Notes under the pieces: generated by a model
The model's input: the letters and a program-made list of their open reading frames with translations, nothing else
The model's database searches: none
Told to the model about the DNA's origin: nothing
Shown: piece by piece, positions 49,388 to 57,702 of the stretch
Layout of the letters: each line of letters begins with the position of its first letter
How positions within the stretch are numbered: the first letter of the stretch is position 1
Origin: Glycomyces sp040645615
GTDB lineage: Bacteria; Actinomycetota; Actinomycetes; Mycobacteriales; Micromonosporaceae
Assembly: GCF_040645615.1 (NCBI RefSeq)
Contig: NZ_JBEYYO010000002.1
Span: 1-64,000 of the forward strand
Direction: 5' to 3'
Length of the DNA: 64,000 nt
Translations under genes and position numbers: made by a program

Positions 49388-51331
49388 CTAGTCCCTTCTC
49401 ATAGGCCGGTAGACCTCTCCGGGGCCCGAGCCGCCGACGCCGCCGCCGGTGGAGGTCGCGGTGGTACCGGAACTGGTGGAGGTGGTGCCGGTGTTGCCCG
49501 AGGTGGCCTTGACCGGGCGATCGGCGGGCCCGGCTTGCTGCTCGGGGAGGGTGTCGCCCTTCCTGCGGGTCGAGCGGATGGTGTCGCCGCTCTCCTCGGG
49601 GCGGGCGTCGCTGCGGCGCTGCGCGGCGCGTTCCCGTTCGCGCTCGGCCTCGCGTTCGGCGCCGCTGGTTCTGCGACCGAGGAACGCATCCGCCGGGCCG
49701 CCCCCGCCGACGAGGCCTGCGATGCGACGCCCGGGTCTGAGCAGCAGCCAAGCGGCCACGCCCAATAGTCCAATCAGGACGACTTGGAGCCAGATGGGCA
49801 TGGTGGTGCCCAGAATCCTGCCCGAGGCCCACACATAGATCACGGCGGCGAGCGAGAAGATCGCCACGTTGATCACGGCCCCGAGCACGGTGTTGACCAG
49901 GCGTTTGAACGGCCCGCCCGCTGGGCGAAGCAGCGCGATGGTGCCGATGATCGGCAGGGCCACGATCGCGAAGCGAACGATCATGAAGCCGAGGATGATG
50001 AGCACCGAGGCGGTGAGGTCGAAGAGCGAGAAGAAGATCGCGGTCAGCAGGGCCAGAAAGCCGGTGCCGGTGCGTTCCCAGGCGCGTTCGCCGCTGAGGT
50101 TGGCGTACGCCTCCGGGTCCTCGGTCTGGATCTGAGCGGCGAGCTTCCGCCAGTTCTCCTGCTTCTCTTCGATGAGGTCGTTGCGGTAGGTGGGGGAGTC
50201 CTTGGCCTGTTCGTTCTCTTGCCACGAGAACGCCTGCGCCGCAAAGAGCGCGGGCCCGTACTTGTAGGCCGAGTTCGACTCCAGGACCACCGGGTTGCCA
50301 TCGGTGTCCTCGACCGGTTCGCCGTTGCGCTCCTGGAACCGGACCTCTTCGCCCTGGCCGAGCATCGTGCGCAGCCAGTTCTGATAGAGGACCTGCCCGG
50401 AGACGGTGTCGGAGGCGACCACGGCTGCGGAGCGGGTGTCGATGCAGTAGTTCGGGTTCGCCTCGTTGGCTTCCTTGAGCCGCTCGTACTCGGCGCGAGA
50501 GATGCCGGTCTTCCTGGTGCAGCCCTCAGTGGTGTCGTCGCTGATGAGGACCACGCTCAAGTCCATGCCGATCGTGAGCGCCTGGTCGGTGTACTCGGCG
50601 GCCTTGACCGGCCAGCGCACGACGGTGGTGACCAGGACGAGGATGAGGACGGCCCATGCGACCGTGGTGACCGCGTTGTTCATGTCGCCCTGGCGGGAAC
50701 GCCACAAGAGGTAGATGCCGATGAGGCCGATCGTGACGGCCCCGAAGACGGTGAAGACCTGGCGGTAGAGGACCTCGGTGCCCTGCTCCATGAAGCTGTT
50801 GGACCAGCCCCACATCGTGTCGGGCTCCCACGCGGCCTGGCGCATCGAGTTCGCCGCGCCCACAGTGGCCACGGAGAGGTTGAACTCCATGTTGGCCAAG
50901 GCGTTCGCGGTGTCGGCTCCATTGGGGATGGTGACCGACTGGGTGCACTGGCCGCCGATACTCAACTCTTGCGAGCCGTACATCGGGAGTTGATAGCCCG
51001 CGTAGCCGTAGCGGCTGTAGGTGCCGATGCCCTCGCTCTTGTCGAGGTTGCCCGGGTCGGCGAACCAGCCTGCCATGCCCGAATCCGGGGAGGCCGGTTG
51101 CGGCGGGGCCTTGCAGTTGGTGTCGGGGGCGTCCGGGAGCTCGTCGATGCACTGGGACCAGTAGGTGTGCCACTCGTAGTCGCTGCACCCGTCAGCCTGC
51201 GCGCTCGCAGTGCCGGGAGTGAACACGAGCGCGCCGAGGGCGGCCGTCAAGGCGATCAGTATGGCGCCCAAGCGGGTCGCCAGCTTGCGTCGAGGGGGGC
51301 TCAAGTCTTCTTCGGTGGAGGGGTTGCTCAC
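49388..51331 (-). CDS. VirB6/TrbL-like polytopic channel protein
   Basis: 647 aa. Signal peptide, then a large extracytoplasmic region with paired Cys (GCSDYEWHTYWSQC, NCKAPP, GGQCTQSV, EGCTRKTG, NYCID). Five or six transmembrane helices from about 190 on, including FSLFDLTASVLIILGFMIVRFAIV and the terminal WLQVVLIGLLGVAAWLLL. The cytosolic C-terminal 130 residues are a charged coiled coil (REAERERERAAQRR) followed by a Thr/Gly/Ser-rich low-complexity tail. This is the VirB6-like topology of actinobacterial type IV systems. Overlaps the ATPase gene by 4 bp. Confidence 0.75.
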   Translation of the reverse strand: MSNPSTEEDLSPPRRKLATRLGAILIALTAALGALVFTPGTASAQADGCSDYEWHTYWSQCIDELPDAPDTNCKAPPQPASPDSGMAGWFADPGNLDKSEGIGTYSRYGYAGYQLPMYGSQELSIGGQCTQSVTIPNGADTANALANMEFNLSVATVGAANSMRQAAWEPDTMWGWSNSFMEQGTEVLYRQVFTVFGAVTIGLIGIYLLWRSRQGDMNNAVTTVAWAVLILVLVTTVVRWPVKAAEYTDQALTIGMDLSVVLISDDTTEGCTRKTGISRAEYERLKEANEANPNYCIDTRSAAVVASDTVSGQVLYQNWLRTMLGQGEEVRFQERNGEPVEDTDGNPVVLESNSAYKYGPALFAAQAFSWQENEQAKDSPTYRNDLIEEKQENWRKLAAQIQTEDPEAYANLSGERAWERTGTGFLALLTAIFFSLFDLTASVLIILGFMIVRFAIVALPIIGTIALLRPAGGPFKRLVNTVLGAVINVAIFSLAAVIYVWASGRILGTTMPIWLQVVLIGLLGVAAWLLLRPGRRIAGLVGGGGPADAFLGRRTSGAEREAERERERAAQRRSDARPEESGDTIRSTRRKGDTLPEQQAGPADRPVKATSGNTGTTSTSSGTTATSTGGGVGGSGPGEVYRPMRRD

Positions 51332-54300
51332 TTTTCCTCCCCAGGCGTGGTGTTGAGGTATTCGAGCAGGCCGCGGACCCAGCCGAAGTCGGCGCGGATG
51401 CGTTGGACGCGGCCGTCCACGTCACGCATCACGAACTCGCGGTAGGGGAGCTTGCGGGTCTCGGCAGCGTCCACTTCGGACAGTGAGGCGAGCACGCTCT
51501 CGTAGCCGACGCCGGTGGGGACCCGGAGCAGCTTGAGCGCCTCCTCGGCGACCTCGGTGTCCTCGGCGATGCGGCCGACGAAGACCGTGCTCACCAGGTT
51601 CTGTACGTCAAGACCCAAGATGTCCTTGGGGTTCTGGCTCGCCACGAGCGCGGCCAGGTTCCACTTGCGAGAGTCGCGGGCCAGGCGCACCAGGAAGCTG
51701 CGGCCGGACTTCCAGCCCTCCATGAAGTGCGCCTCGTCAAGGCCGACGAGCTTGCGGCGGTGCATGTCCCCGCCGTAGGCGCGGCGCACCGCGAGGCGGT
51801 GGGCGGTGTGGAGCATCGGCAGGGCCAGGGCCTCCTCGGCCGACCAGTACTCGCGCTCGATCCCCAAGTCGGGCAGGCGAAGGCCGGACATGGTGATCAC
51901 GGTGAGCGCCGTGTCGTCCTCCAGCACGCCCTTGTCCGGGGTGCCGAAGAACAGCTTCGCCAGCGGCATCTCGGCGGTGTCGAGCAGGAGCGCGGCGAGC
52001 TCGGCGCCGTCGCCGGAGACGTGGTCCTCGGCGTCCTGGAGGGCCTCCACAATGTCTTCGAGCGCCGAATCCTCTTCGGCCGGAACATGACGGGCCGCAT
52101 GGCGCAGGAGCCGGGCAGTGCTCGCCTCGCGCTGGACCTGCGGCGGCAGGAGCATCGCGCAGATGTCCTGCACCAGCATCCGGCGCTCGGAGCGGGCGTT
52201 GGAGACGGCGATGTCGTACTCGCGCTGGCCGTCAGGGCTGTCCTCGTAGTGCTCGCGGCGCGGGGACGGGATCAGCGCGTACGGCGCGAGGGTGCCGTAC
52301 TCGGAGCCGGTGAGGTTGAGGACGCGCGAGAACGGCTTGAGCTCGGGCATCTCGCACAGCTTCGCGAGCGGGCCCGACGGGTCGAGCAGGGTGACCTGCA
52401 CGCCGCGCCTGGCCGCGAGGTAGCCGATGGCGCCCATGAGCGTGGACTTGCCGCCGCCGGGCTCGGCCACGAACACGCTCAGGCCGGACTTCTCGCGGAC
52501 CTCGGTGGCGAAGTGCAGATCGAGGAAGACGGGCCTGCGGCAGGTGCCCGCGGTGCGTCCGATCAAGTCGCCGCGTTGATCGCCCACAGTGGACGCCGCT
52601 TGCGGCAGGGCCGCGGCGAAGAGCTTGACGGGCATGCGGCGCACGTAACCGGTGCCCGCGACCGGCTCGCCGGGGATGAACTCGCGGGCGAGCCAGTCCT
52701 GGTTCTTGGGGTGCTGGAGCGAGATGCGCATGTCGCGCTGGTACATCTGCATGAGGGTGCGGGCGCGCTCCAGGCACTCCTCCTTGGTGTCGGCGGTGAC
52801 GGCGAGGCGGTGCCAGCCGTGGGCGCGCGCGGCGTCGATGGGCAGGCCCGTGGTCATCTCGTCGCCCACGCCCAGGGCGCGCTCGGCGAGGCGCTGGAGC
52901 TCGGGCGGGGCGTCCATCGCGTGCTCGTCGTAGTCGCGCTGCTGGCTGCGGATGAGGCGCAGGCGGTGGTCGAGGTCGCGGAAGGCCTCGCCGGGGCCGA
53001 GGATGTCGATGCGGCTGGAGAGCTCGACCGGCCAGGGGCAGCGCTCGTGGAAGTGCAGCCACGGCTCGTGGCGCTGGGGGATCTCCAGCTCCTCCATGCG
53101 GCCCACGGTGAGGACGGCGGTGTGCTTCTCTTCGCCGGTGAGGCGGTTGACGAGCTTGACGGTGGAGCCGTAGGGGCTGCGGTAGCGCTCGATGGACTCG
53201 GTGAGGGCGAGGACGTCGCCCGCGTCCCAGTCGGCCTCGGTGCCCGAGAGCAGGCGCGGGGGCTCCATGCCCAGGGCCACCGAGCGGTAGACGAGGCCTT
53301 CGAGCTCGGCGGTGGTGGCGCGGCGGGCCCGCATGCCGAACGAGCCGAGGACCTCGTCGAACTGGAGGCTGCGCTTCTCGATCTTCTCGCGCTCGGAGAG
53401 GCGGGTGCCGCGGCCGAACATGCGGCCGACCTTCTCGCCGAGCTGGTCGAACGCGCCGCGGCGGGAGAAGGTGATGCCGAGGAAGGTCTCGCCCTCGGCG
53501 TGGGAGAGCTGCTGGAGGTGCCTCTGGGCGGCCACGAGGTGGTCGGCCCAGCTGGTGCCGCCGGGGACGGTGCGCAGCGGGCGGGCGGTGTGGCGGTCGA
53601 CGGTGCGGGCCCACTGGTCGGCCGGGAAGGGCCGGGTGGTGCGCCGCAGGTGGACCCTCATGCCCGCGAGGCCGGCGAACTGCTCGGCGATGGCCACGAT
53701 GAGCGCCTCGCGCTCCAGATCGGGGCGGAAGGACCAGCGGACGCCGGGCAGGGCGTACCAGGCGGTGACCGAGGCGGGCGTGAAGGTCACGTGGCCGGCG
53801 ATCTCGGTGAGGCTCAGCTCGCGGAGCGGCTGGCGCTCTTTTTGGGCCGCGATGGGCTTGACGCGGGCGGGCTTGTCGGTGGTCTCCAGGACCGCTGTGG
53901 GGGCCTTCTTGACCGGGACGAGGTCTTGGCCGGGCACCCGTTGTGTGGTCATTTGGGCAGAGGGTTGGCGACCTGTGGAAACACCTCTGGGTGCCTGGTC
54001 AACAGGCTGTGGATAACTAGGGGCCGGTTGTGGATAACTTCCGTTGTTCTGTGGATAACCCTGTGGATTACCGCTGGTGGGGGCCTGTGGGTACTGCTGT
54101 GGACGAGCCTGTGGATAACTCGGCTGATTCTGTGGATAACCCTGGGGATAACCCTGTGGACGAACCGTCGAGGGAGGGGTCATCGACGCAGGTGGGGTGG
54201 CGTGTCGGGCCGGGTCCACTGGGGACGCGGGCTGGGGCGGGTTGGGGGTTGACAACGGGGCCGACTGGGGGGCCGGACTGGGGGCGGGCGGGGGCTGCGA

Positions 54301-54450
54301 CGGCGGCTGAGGGGCTTTGAAGACAGCGTCAGCCAGAGCCGTGGCATCGTCGCCGAGGTCGCCGGACTTGCGCTCCCTGTCCCGGACCGGCGCGGGCGGC
54401 CGGGGGGCGGAGAACTTGGCGACGGGCTGACGGCGATCCTCGCCGCTCAT
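51328..54450 (-). CDS. VirB4-like secretion ATPase with YPQ-repeat N-terminus
   Basis: 1040 aa. Residues 35-165 are a Pro/Gln/Tyr-rich region with repeated GYPQ and SYPQ. The ATPase domain has Walker A FVAEPGGGKSTLM (about 657-669) and Walker B LVGLDEAHFME (about 900), as in VirB4/TraC proteins, which power type IV channels and pili. It uses cytosolic ATP hydrolysis at the membrane. The N-terminal repeats use TAT-CCA codons that spell five perfect DnaA boxes. Overlaps both neighbours by 4 bp. Confidence 0.9.
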   Translation of the reverse strand: MSGEDRRQPVAKFSAPRPPAPVRDRERKSGDLGDDATALADAVFKAPQPPSQPPPAPSPAPQSAPLSTPNPPQPASPVDPARHATPPASMTPPSTVRPQGYPQGYPQNQPSYPQARPQQYPQAPTSGNPQGYPQNNGSYPQPAPSYPQPVDQAPRGVSTGRQPSAQMTTQRVPGQDLVPVKKAPTAVLETTDKPARVKPIAAQKERQPLRELSLTEIAGHVTFTPASVTAWYALPGVRWSFRPDLEREALIVAIAEQFAGLAGMRVHLRRTTRPFPADQWARTVDRHTARPLRTVPGGTSWADHLVAAQRHLQQLSHAEGETFLGITFSRRGAFDQLGEKVGRMFGRGTRLSEREKIEKRSLQFDEVLGSFGMRARRATTAELEGLVYRSVALGMEPPRLLSGTEADWDAGDVLALTESIERYRSPYGSTVKLVNRLTGEEKHTAVLTVGRMEELEIPQRHEPWLHFHERCPWPVELSSRIDILGPGEAFRDLDHRLRLIRSQQRDYDEHAMDAPPELQRLAERALGVGDEMTTGLPIDAARAHGWHRLAVTADTKEECLERARTLMQMYQRDMRISLQHPKNQDWLAREFIPGEPVAGTGYVRRMPVKLFAAALPQAASTVGDQRGDLIGRTAGTCRRPVFLDLHFATEVREKSGLSVFVAEPGGGKSTLMGAIGYLAARRGVQVTLLDPSGPLAKLCEMPELKPFSRVLNLTGSEYGTLAPYALIPSPRREHYEDSPDGQREYDIAVSNARSERRMLVQDICAMLLPPQVQREASTARLLRHAARHVPAEEDSALEDIVEALQDAEDHVSGDGAELAALLLDTAEMPLAKLFFGTPDKGVLEDDTALTVITMSGLRLPDLGIEREYWSAEEALALPMLHTAHRLAVRRAYGGDMHRRKLVGLDEAHFMEGWKSGRSFLVRLARDSRKWNLAALVASQNPKDILGLDVQNLVSTVFVGRIAEDTEVAEEALKLLRVPTGVGYESVLASLSEVDAAETRKLPYREFVMRDVDGRVQRIRADFGWVRGLLEYLNTTPGEEK
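54008..54163 (-). promoter_or_regulatory. Cluster of DnaA boxes inside the VirB4-like gene
   Basis: Perfect TTATCCACA (minus strand) at 54008-54016, 54029-54037, 54050-54058, 54110-54118 and 54131-54139, with start spacings of 21, 21, 60 and 21 bp, plus degenerate copies at 54062, 54086, 54098, 54143 and 54155. All are in the same orientation and the 21-bp spacing is two helical turns. They arise from SYPQ/GYPQ codons TAT-CCA-CAG. Confidence 0.7.
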
Positions 54451-54836
54451 AGGCGCTCCTCAGGTCGGACAGGCTCCACGAGTGTGGGCCTCAAGCGGAT
54501 CGAACGGGTCGTGAACGCGGGGATCCGCACTTCGTGGCCGGCGTCCCTCGTGTGCTTCCAGTCGGTGAGCAGCGTGCGGAGGACGGAGGTCGCGGGGCGG
54601 TCGGCGTCGACGTAGCGGAAGATCAGCGAGGTCGCGACGAGGGCGAGGGAGATCTCGATGGCGGGGAAGAGGTCGACGTCGCCGGTGAACGCCCAGCGCA
54701 GCAACATGAACAGTGCGAGAAGAGCGGCGAACGCCCCGTACTGCCCGTAGGGGAGGTGGACGGGGAGGGTGTAGCCGGGAGGGCCCAGGTACAGCAGGCG
54801 GGCACGGTAGATGTCGTCATCGGTGCGCAAGCGCAT
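54447..54836 (-). CDS. Small VirB3-like membrane protein
   Basis: 129 aa. Two hydrophobic helices (about 34-50 and 62-75) and a basic C-terminal domain (KHTRDAGHEVRIPAFTTRSIRLRP). Size, two-helix topology and position directly before the VirB4-like gene, with a 4-bp overlap, are as for VirB3 components. No diagnostic motif. Confidence 0.6.
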   Translation of the reverse strand: MRLRTDDDIYRARLLYLGPPGYTLPVHLPYGQYGAFAALLALFMLLRWAFTGDVDLFPAIEISLALVATSLIFRYVDADRPATSVLRTLLTDWKHTRDAGHEVRIPAFTTRSIRLRPTLVEPVRPEERL

Positions 54837-54868
54837 GGGCTTCCTCCGTCCGGCCTCTCAGCGGGCTC

Positions 54869-55147
54869 TTAGTCCTCGGAGCTGAACAGGACGTCGACCA
54901 GGCCGCCGCCGACGGCCACCAGGACCACGGCCCCGGCGATGAAGGCGATGCCGATGATGGCGATGGTCGAGGAGGTGAGCACGCGGCTGACCTCGCCTTT
55001 GTTCGCTCGCGCGATGAAGATGAGGCCGAGGATGGCCAGGAGGATGGGGGCGATCTTGGACAGGAAGAACCCGATGATCCCCTGCGTGTTGATCTCGGCG
55101 CCAGCTTGGGCGTGCGCGGCCACCGTCCAGAGTGTTTCGCTCATCAT
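54869..55147 (-). CDS. VirB2/pilin-like membrane protein
   Basis: 92 aa. Two hydrophobic helices (about 22-48 and 58-87) with a short basic turn between them (ARANKGEVSR) and an acidic end. This is the VirB2/TrbC-like or holin-like small-protein plan found first in actinobacterial type IV loci. First gene of the minus-strand operon, with AAAGGA upstream. The role as a channel or pilus subunit is inferred from position. Confidence 0.6.
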   Translation of the reverse strand: MMSETLWTVAAHAQAGAEINTQGIIGFFLSKIAPILLAILGLIFIARANKGEVSRVLTSSTIAIIGIAFIAGAVVLVAVGGGLVDVLFSSED

Positions 55148-55468
55148 CGTCAGTCCCGTCCTTTCGTCACAGGGGTCACTAGAACCTCAGGTAACACAAT
55201 TTTCACTCATGTTTCTTGTCTCCCAACCCATTGCGGGTTCTGCCCTCATCATATGCCGGACCCCTGACGGAACGCACCTTCGTCGGCTCGAAGAGCGACC
55301 GTGAGGCCACTGAAACAGATCCGCGGGCGGGGGACAATCCGATGGCCGTGATCACTCCGTGTCGGTAATCCGACACTAAACTGGGGCTGCCCAGTGTCCT
55401 ACGCTCGAAACCGGCGCGGGACCGCACAATAGAGCGGCATCGGCCGACACGACCTCGCGGAGACCACC
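55148..55468. other. Divergent promoter region of the secretion loci
   Basis: 321 bp between the minus-strand VirB-like operon and the plus-strand ESX-like locus. Contains the palindromes GTGTCGG-TAAT-CCGACAC (55359-55376) and CTGGG-GCTG-CCCAG (55381-55394). No gene in it. Both loci probably start here, so one regulator could control them together. Confidence 0.6.
55359..55376. promoter_or_regulatory. Palindromic operator in the divergent region
   Basis: GTGTCGG / CCGACAC, 7-bp perfect arms around TAAT. It lies about 210 bp upstream of the VirB2-like start and 93 bp upstream of the plus-strand gene. Candidate shared operator; regulator unknown. Confidence 0.6.
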
Positions 55469-56221
55469 TTGGACTACATCGACGACATCGCCGGGCGGCT
55501 CACCGTCGCCGCGATCGCCTTCGCCGTCGCCGGTCTGGCCCTCGCCGCGCTCTCGGCCGCCGCGCTCGGCGGGGTGCGGGCCGCGGAGAAGTGGCCTTCG
55601 GCTCCGGTGCCGAGGCTCGGGCGGCCGCTGGTGATGAGCGGGGCGCTCGTCGGGTTGGTGGTGTTCGCTCTGGCGGCGGGGCTGTTCTCCTTGGCGCAGA
55701 TCGGGACTGTGCTCAATGCGAACCTGCGGGTGCTTTTGGCCGTCGCCGTCGACTTGATGGCGCTGGCTGTGGGATTGTGGGTGGTGAGCTCGGTGGCGGG
55801 GAAGGTCGAGATGCGCACGCTCATCAATGTTCCCGACCAGATCCAGGCCCCGCCGCCGCTTCCCGTTTCCGGCGACCCCACGAGGTTCCAGATGCCTGAC
55901 TACACCGAGACCCCTTCCGAGCCCGAGTATTCGCGCCCGCCTGAGCCGCGGACGCCGTTCGCGCCCGACACCGCTGCCACGGGGAGTCTGCCTGCGGTGC
56001 CTACGATCCCGACCGACACGCGTCCTGGCTGGGTCTTCCAGGACCGGGGGACCGGGGCTTTTTATGCCGCGGTGGCGCAGAGCCGGGGCGGGATCAGTCT
56101 GCTTGCGCTGGACGACTTCACGATCGCCCGGACGGCTTCTCTGGTTGGGCCGCTTGAGCTCGTGGGGTCGGTGGAGGCCACGGTGTGGCCGCTGGAGAAC
56201 GGATCGGAAGCGGTGCAGTAG
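55469..56221 (+). CDS. Membrane protein with three N-terminal helices
   Basis: 250 aa from a TTG with GGAG upstream. Three hydrophobic helices in the first 125 residues (GRLTVAAIAFAVAGLALAAL, LVMSGALVGLVVFALAAGL, LLAVAVDLMALAVGLWV), then a Pro-rich cytosolic or outer region. The C-terminal PGWVFQDRGTGAFYAAVAQSRGG ... SVEATVWPLE forms a small beta domain. No family recognised. First plus-strand gene of the toxin region. Confidence 0.62.
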   Translation: MDYIDDIAGRLTVAAIAFAVAGLALAALSAAALGGVRAAEKWPSAPVPRLGRPLVMSGALVGLVVFALAAGLFSLAQIGTVLNANLRVLLAVAVDLMALAVGLWVVSSVAGKVEMRTLINVPDQIQAPPPLPVSGDPTRFQMPDYTETPSEPEYSRPPEPRTPFAPDTAATGSLPAVPTIPTDTRPGWVFQDRGTGAFYAAVAQSRGGISLLALDDFTIARTASLVGPLELVGSVEATVWPLENGSEAVQ

Positions 56222-56224
56222 GTC

Positions 56225-56719
56225 TCAGGCGAGGCGGGAGAACGAACCGAAGTCGTCCGCGCCCGGATTCGGCACGTGCAACTCCCACGGGGTGCCGTCG
56301 CGAGTGACGAACTCGTGGACCGAGCCATAGGCGGTCAGGTCGGCGTCGAGATCGGCGGGGACGAGCTCGGTCGCCGCCGTCGCCCGCTCCAGCCAGGTGA
56401 GGAACCGCAGGTATCGGCCCCAGCTGCGGAAGCCGGTGACCGGACGCAGCCCGCCGACGACGTCCCAGTCCGAGCCCTGCCCGCTCGCCGCGTCCAAGCG
56501 GAACAGGCTGCCCCTGGCCGGCGGCTCCGGCTCCTCAAGGCACCACACCTCGCCCGCGGGGCCCTCGAAGTGGTACAGGTCGGAATAGGCCGCCTCGGGT
56601 CCACCGGCCGGGATCGGTTGCAGCGCACCGCCCTCCACGAGCCGGTCCACTGCCCGCAGCGCCTCGCGGTACTCGTCCCAGCCCCGAAACCCATTGACCG
56701 GGCGGAGATCGAAAGTCAT
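56225..56719 (-). CDS. Hypothetical protein with internal duplication
   Basis: 164 aa. The opening LRPVNGFRGWDEYREALRAVDRLVE and the later LRPVTGFRSWGRYLRFLTWLERA are clearly related, so the protein consists of two units of about 80 residues with a beta part between (YHFEGPAGEVWCLEEP; VHEFVTRDGTPWELHVP). Soluble; immunity-like small proteins can have such form, but no family is recognised. It is on the minus strand within a plus-strand region. Confidence 0.65.
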   Translation of the reverse strand: MTFDLRPVNGFRGWDEYREALRAVDRLVEGGALQPIPAGGPEAAYSDLYHFEGPAGEVWCLEEPEPPARGSLFRLDAASGQGSDWDVVGGLRPVTGFRSWGRYLRFLTWLERATAATELVPADLDADLTAYGSVHEFVTRDGTPWELHVPNPGADDFGSFSRLA

Positions 56720-56803
56720 GATGCAGGCCTTTCGCTAGGGGTGAAGGTGTGGTGGGCTCGTGTTAACGTGTGTTCGAGTTGTCACCATCCAAGGGGGCGT
56801 GCC

Positions 56804-57148
56804 TTGTTCGGTCTCATCATGGTGGAGAGCCAGGCCATTCGCAGTGCCGGGCAGCAGATGAAGCAGTTCGCGTCGCAGGCGGGGAGCCTGCCGCAGAGTG
56901 CGGTGCAGGCCGCGCAGAGCGCCGAGAGCGCCAATCGCGGGTTCATGTGCGCCGACGGGGCGAAGGACTTCGCCGACGACCTCGAAGCGGACATGAAGGA
57001 CCTCCAGGCGCACTGGGAGGACACGGCCGAGGTGCTCGAGGACATCGCCGAGCACTGGGACAAGGCCGATGAAGAGGGCGCGGCCGACTTCAAGCCGATC
57101 GAGTCGGACCTGTCCGGGTTCAAAGTCCCCACGATCCAGGGCGGGTAG
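56804..57148 (+). CDS. ESX/EspC-like small protein
   Basis: 114 aa from the TTG at 56804, which has AAGGGGG 6 bp upstream; the ATG at 56819 has no ribosome site. All-helical, with HWEDTAEVLEDIAEHWDKAD near the end and Gln/Ala/Ser-rich helices before. The size and W in the middle of the second helix region are WXG100-like but no exact W-x-G turn is present. Next gene follows after 3 bp. Predicted small type VII secretion substrate or chaperone partner. Confidence 0.65.
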   Translation: MFGLIMVESQAIRSAGQQMKQFASQAGSLPQSAVQAAQSAESANRGFMCADGAKDFADDLEADMKDLQAHWEDTAEVLEDIAEHWDKADEEGAADFKPIESDLSGFKVPTIQGG

Positions 57149-57150
57149 TC

Positions 57151-57681
57151 ATGCCTACATTCCAGCAGTGCCTCGACGCCAACCCGGCCGAGCTGATGTC
57201 CCTCGGCATCTCGATCGGGGCGGCCGCCGCGCAGTTGACCGCGCTGGGGACGAGTTACGGCTCTACGGTCGCGGGGCTGGCCGCGTCATGGCAGGGCGAG
57301 GACTACCAGGCGCTCGTCAAGTGGTCGATCGAGGTCGCGACGTTCATCGGGCGCAGTGACGCGGCGATGCTCACCTGCGCGGGCGGGCTCGAAGGCGTCG
57401 GGGCTTCACTCATGGCGACGTGCATCGCGATGAAGGCGACCAAGCAGGCCGCCGAGGCCGCCGGGTACAAGGTGCTGCCGACGCCGTTCGTGATCCTCGG
57501 GCCGAGCCAGTGGTCGCAGGTGTCGGCGGCCACTGTGGGCGCTCCGGCGGTGCTCGCGGCATACCAGGCCGGGGCGATCGCGTTCACCACCGCGCTGGTC
57601 TCGATGTACACGGCGATCATCGCCCAGGACACGGCCGGATACGCGGTGATCAGGACGGCGCTGGCGCTGAGCCCCTCCTAG
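57151..57681 (+). CDS. WXG100-type leader domain protein
   Basis: 176 aa, helical. Residues 10-85 form the WXG100-like hairpin with the turn SWQGEDYQAL (W-x-G, about residue 47). The C-terminal half continues with hydrophobic helices (AVLAAYQAGAIAFTTALVSMY). It ends at TAG (57679-57681), and the same frame then stays open for 21 nt into the ATG of the deaminase gene, without a stop between. Typical ESX-secreted toxins carry the WXG-like domain and toxin in one chain. Confidence 0.75.
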   Translation: MPTFQQCLDANPAELMSLGISIGAAAAQLTALGTSYGSTVAGLAASWQGEDYQALVKWSIEVATFIGRSDAAMLTCAGGLEGVGASLMATCIAMKATKQAAEAAGYKVLPTPFVILGPSQWSQVSAATVGAPAVLAAYQAGAIAFTTALVSMYTAIIAQDTAGYAVIRTALALSPS

Positions 57682-57702
57682 CCGAAAGGTCGACCTCCCC
57701 CG

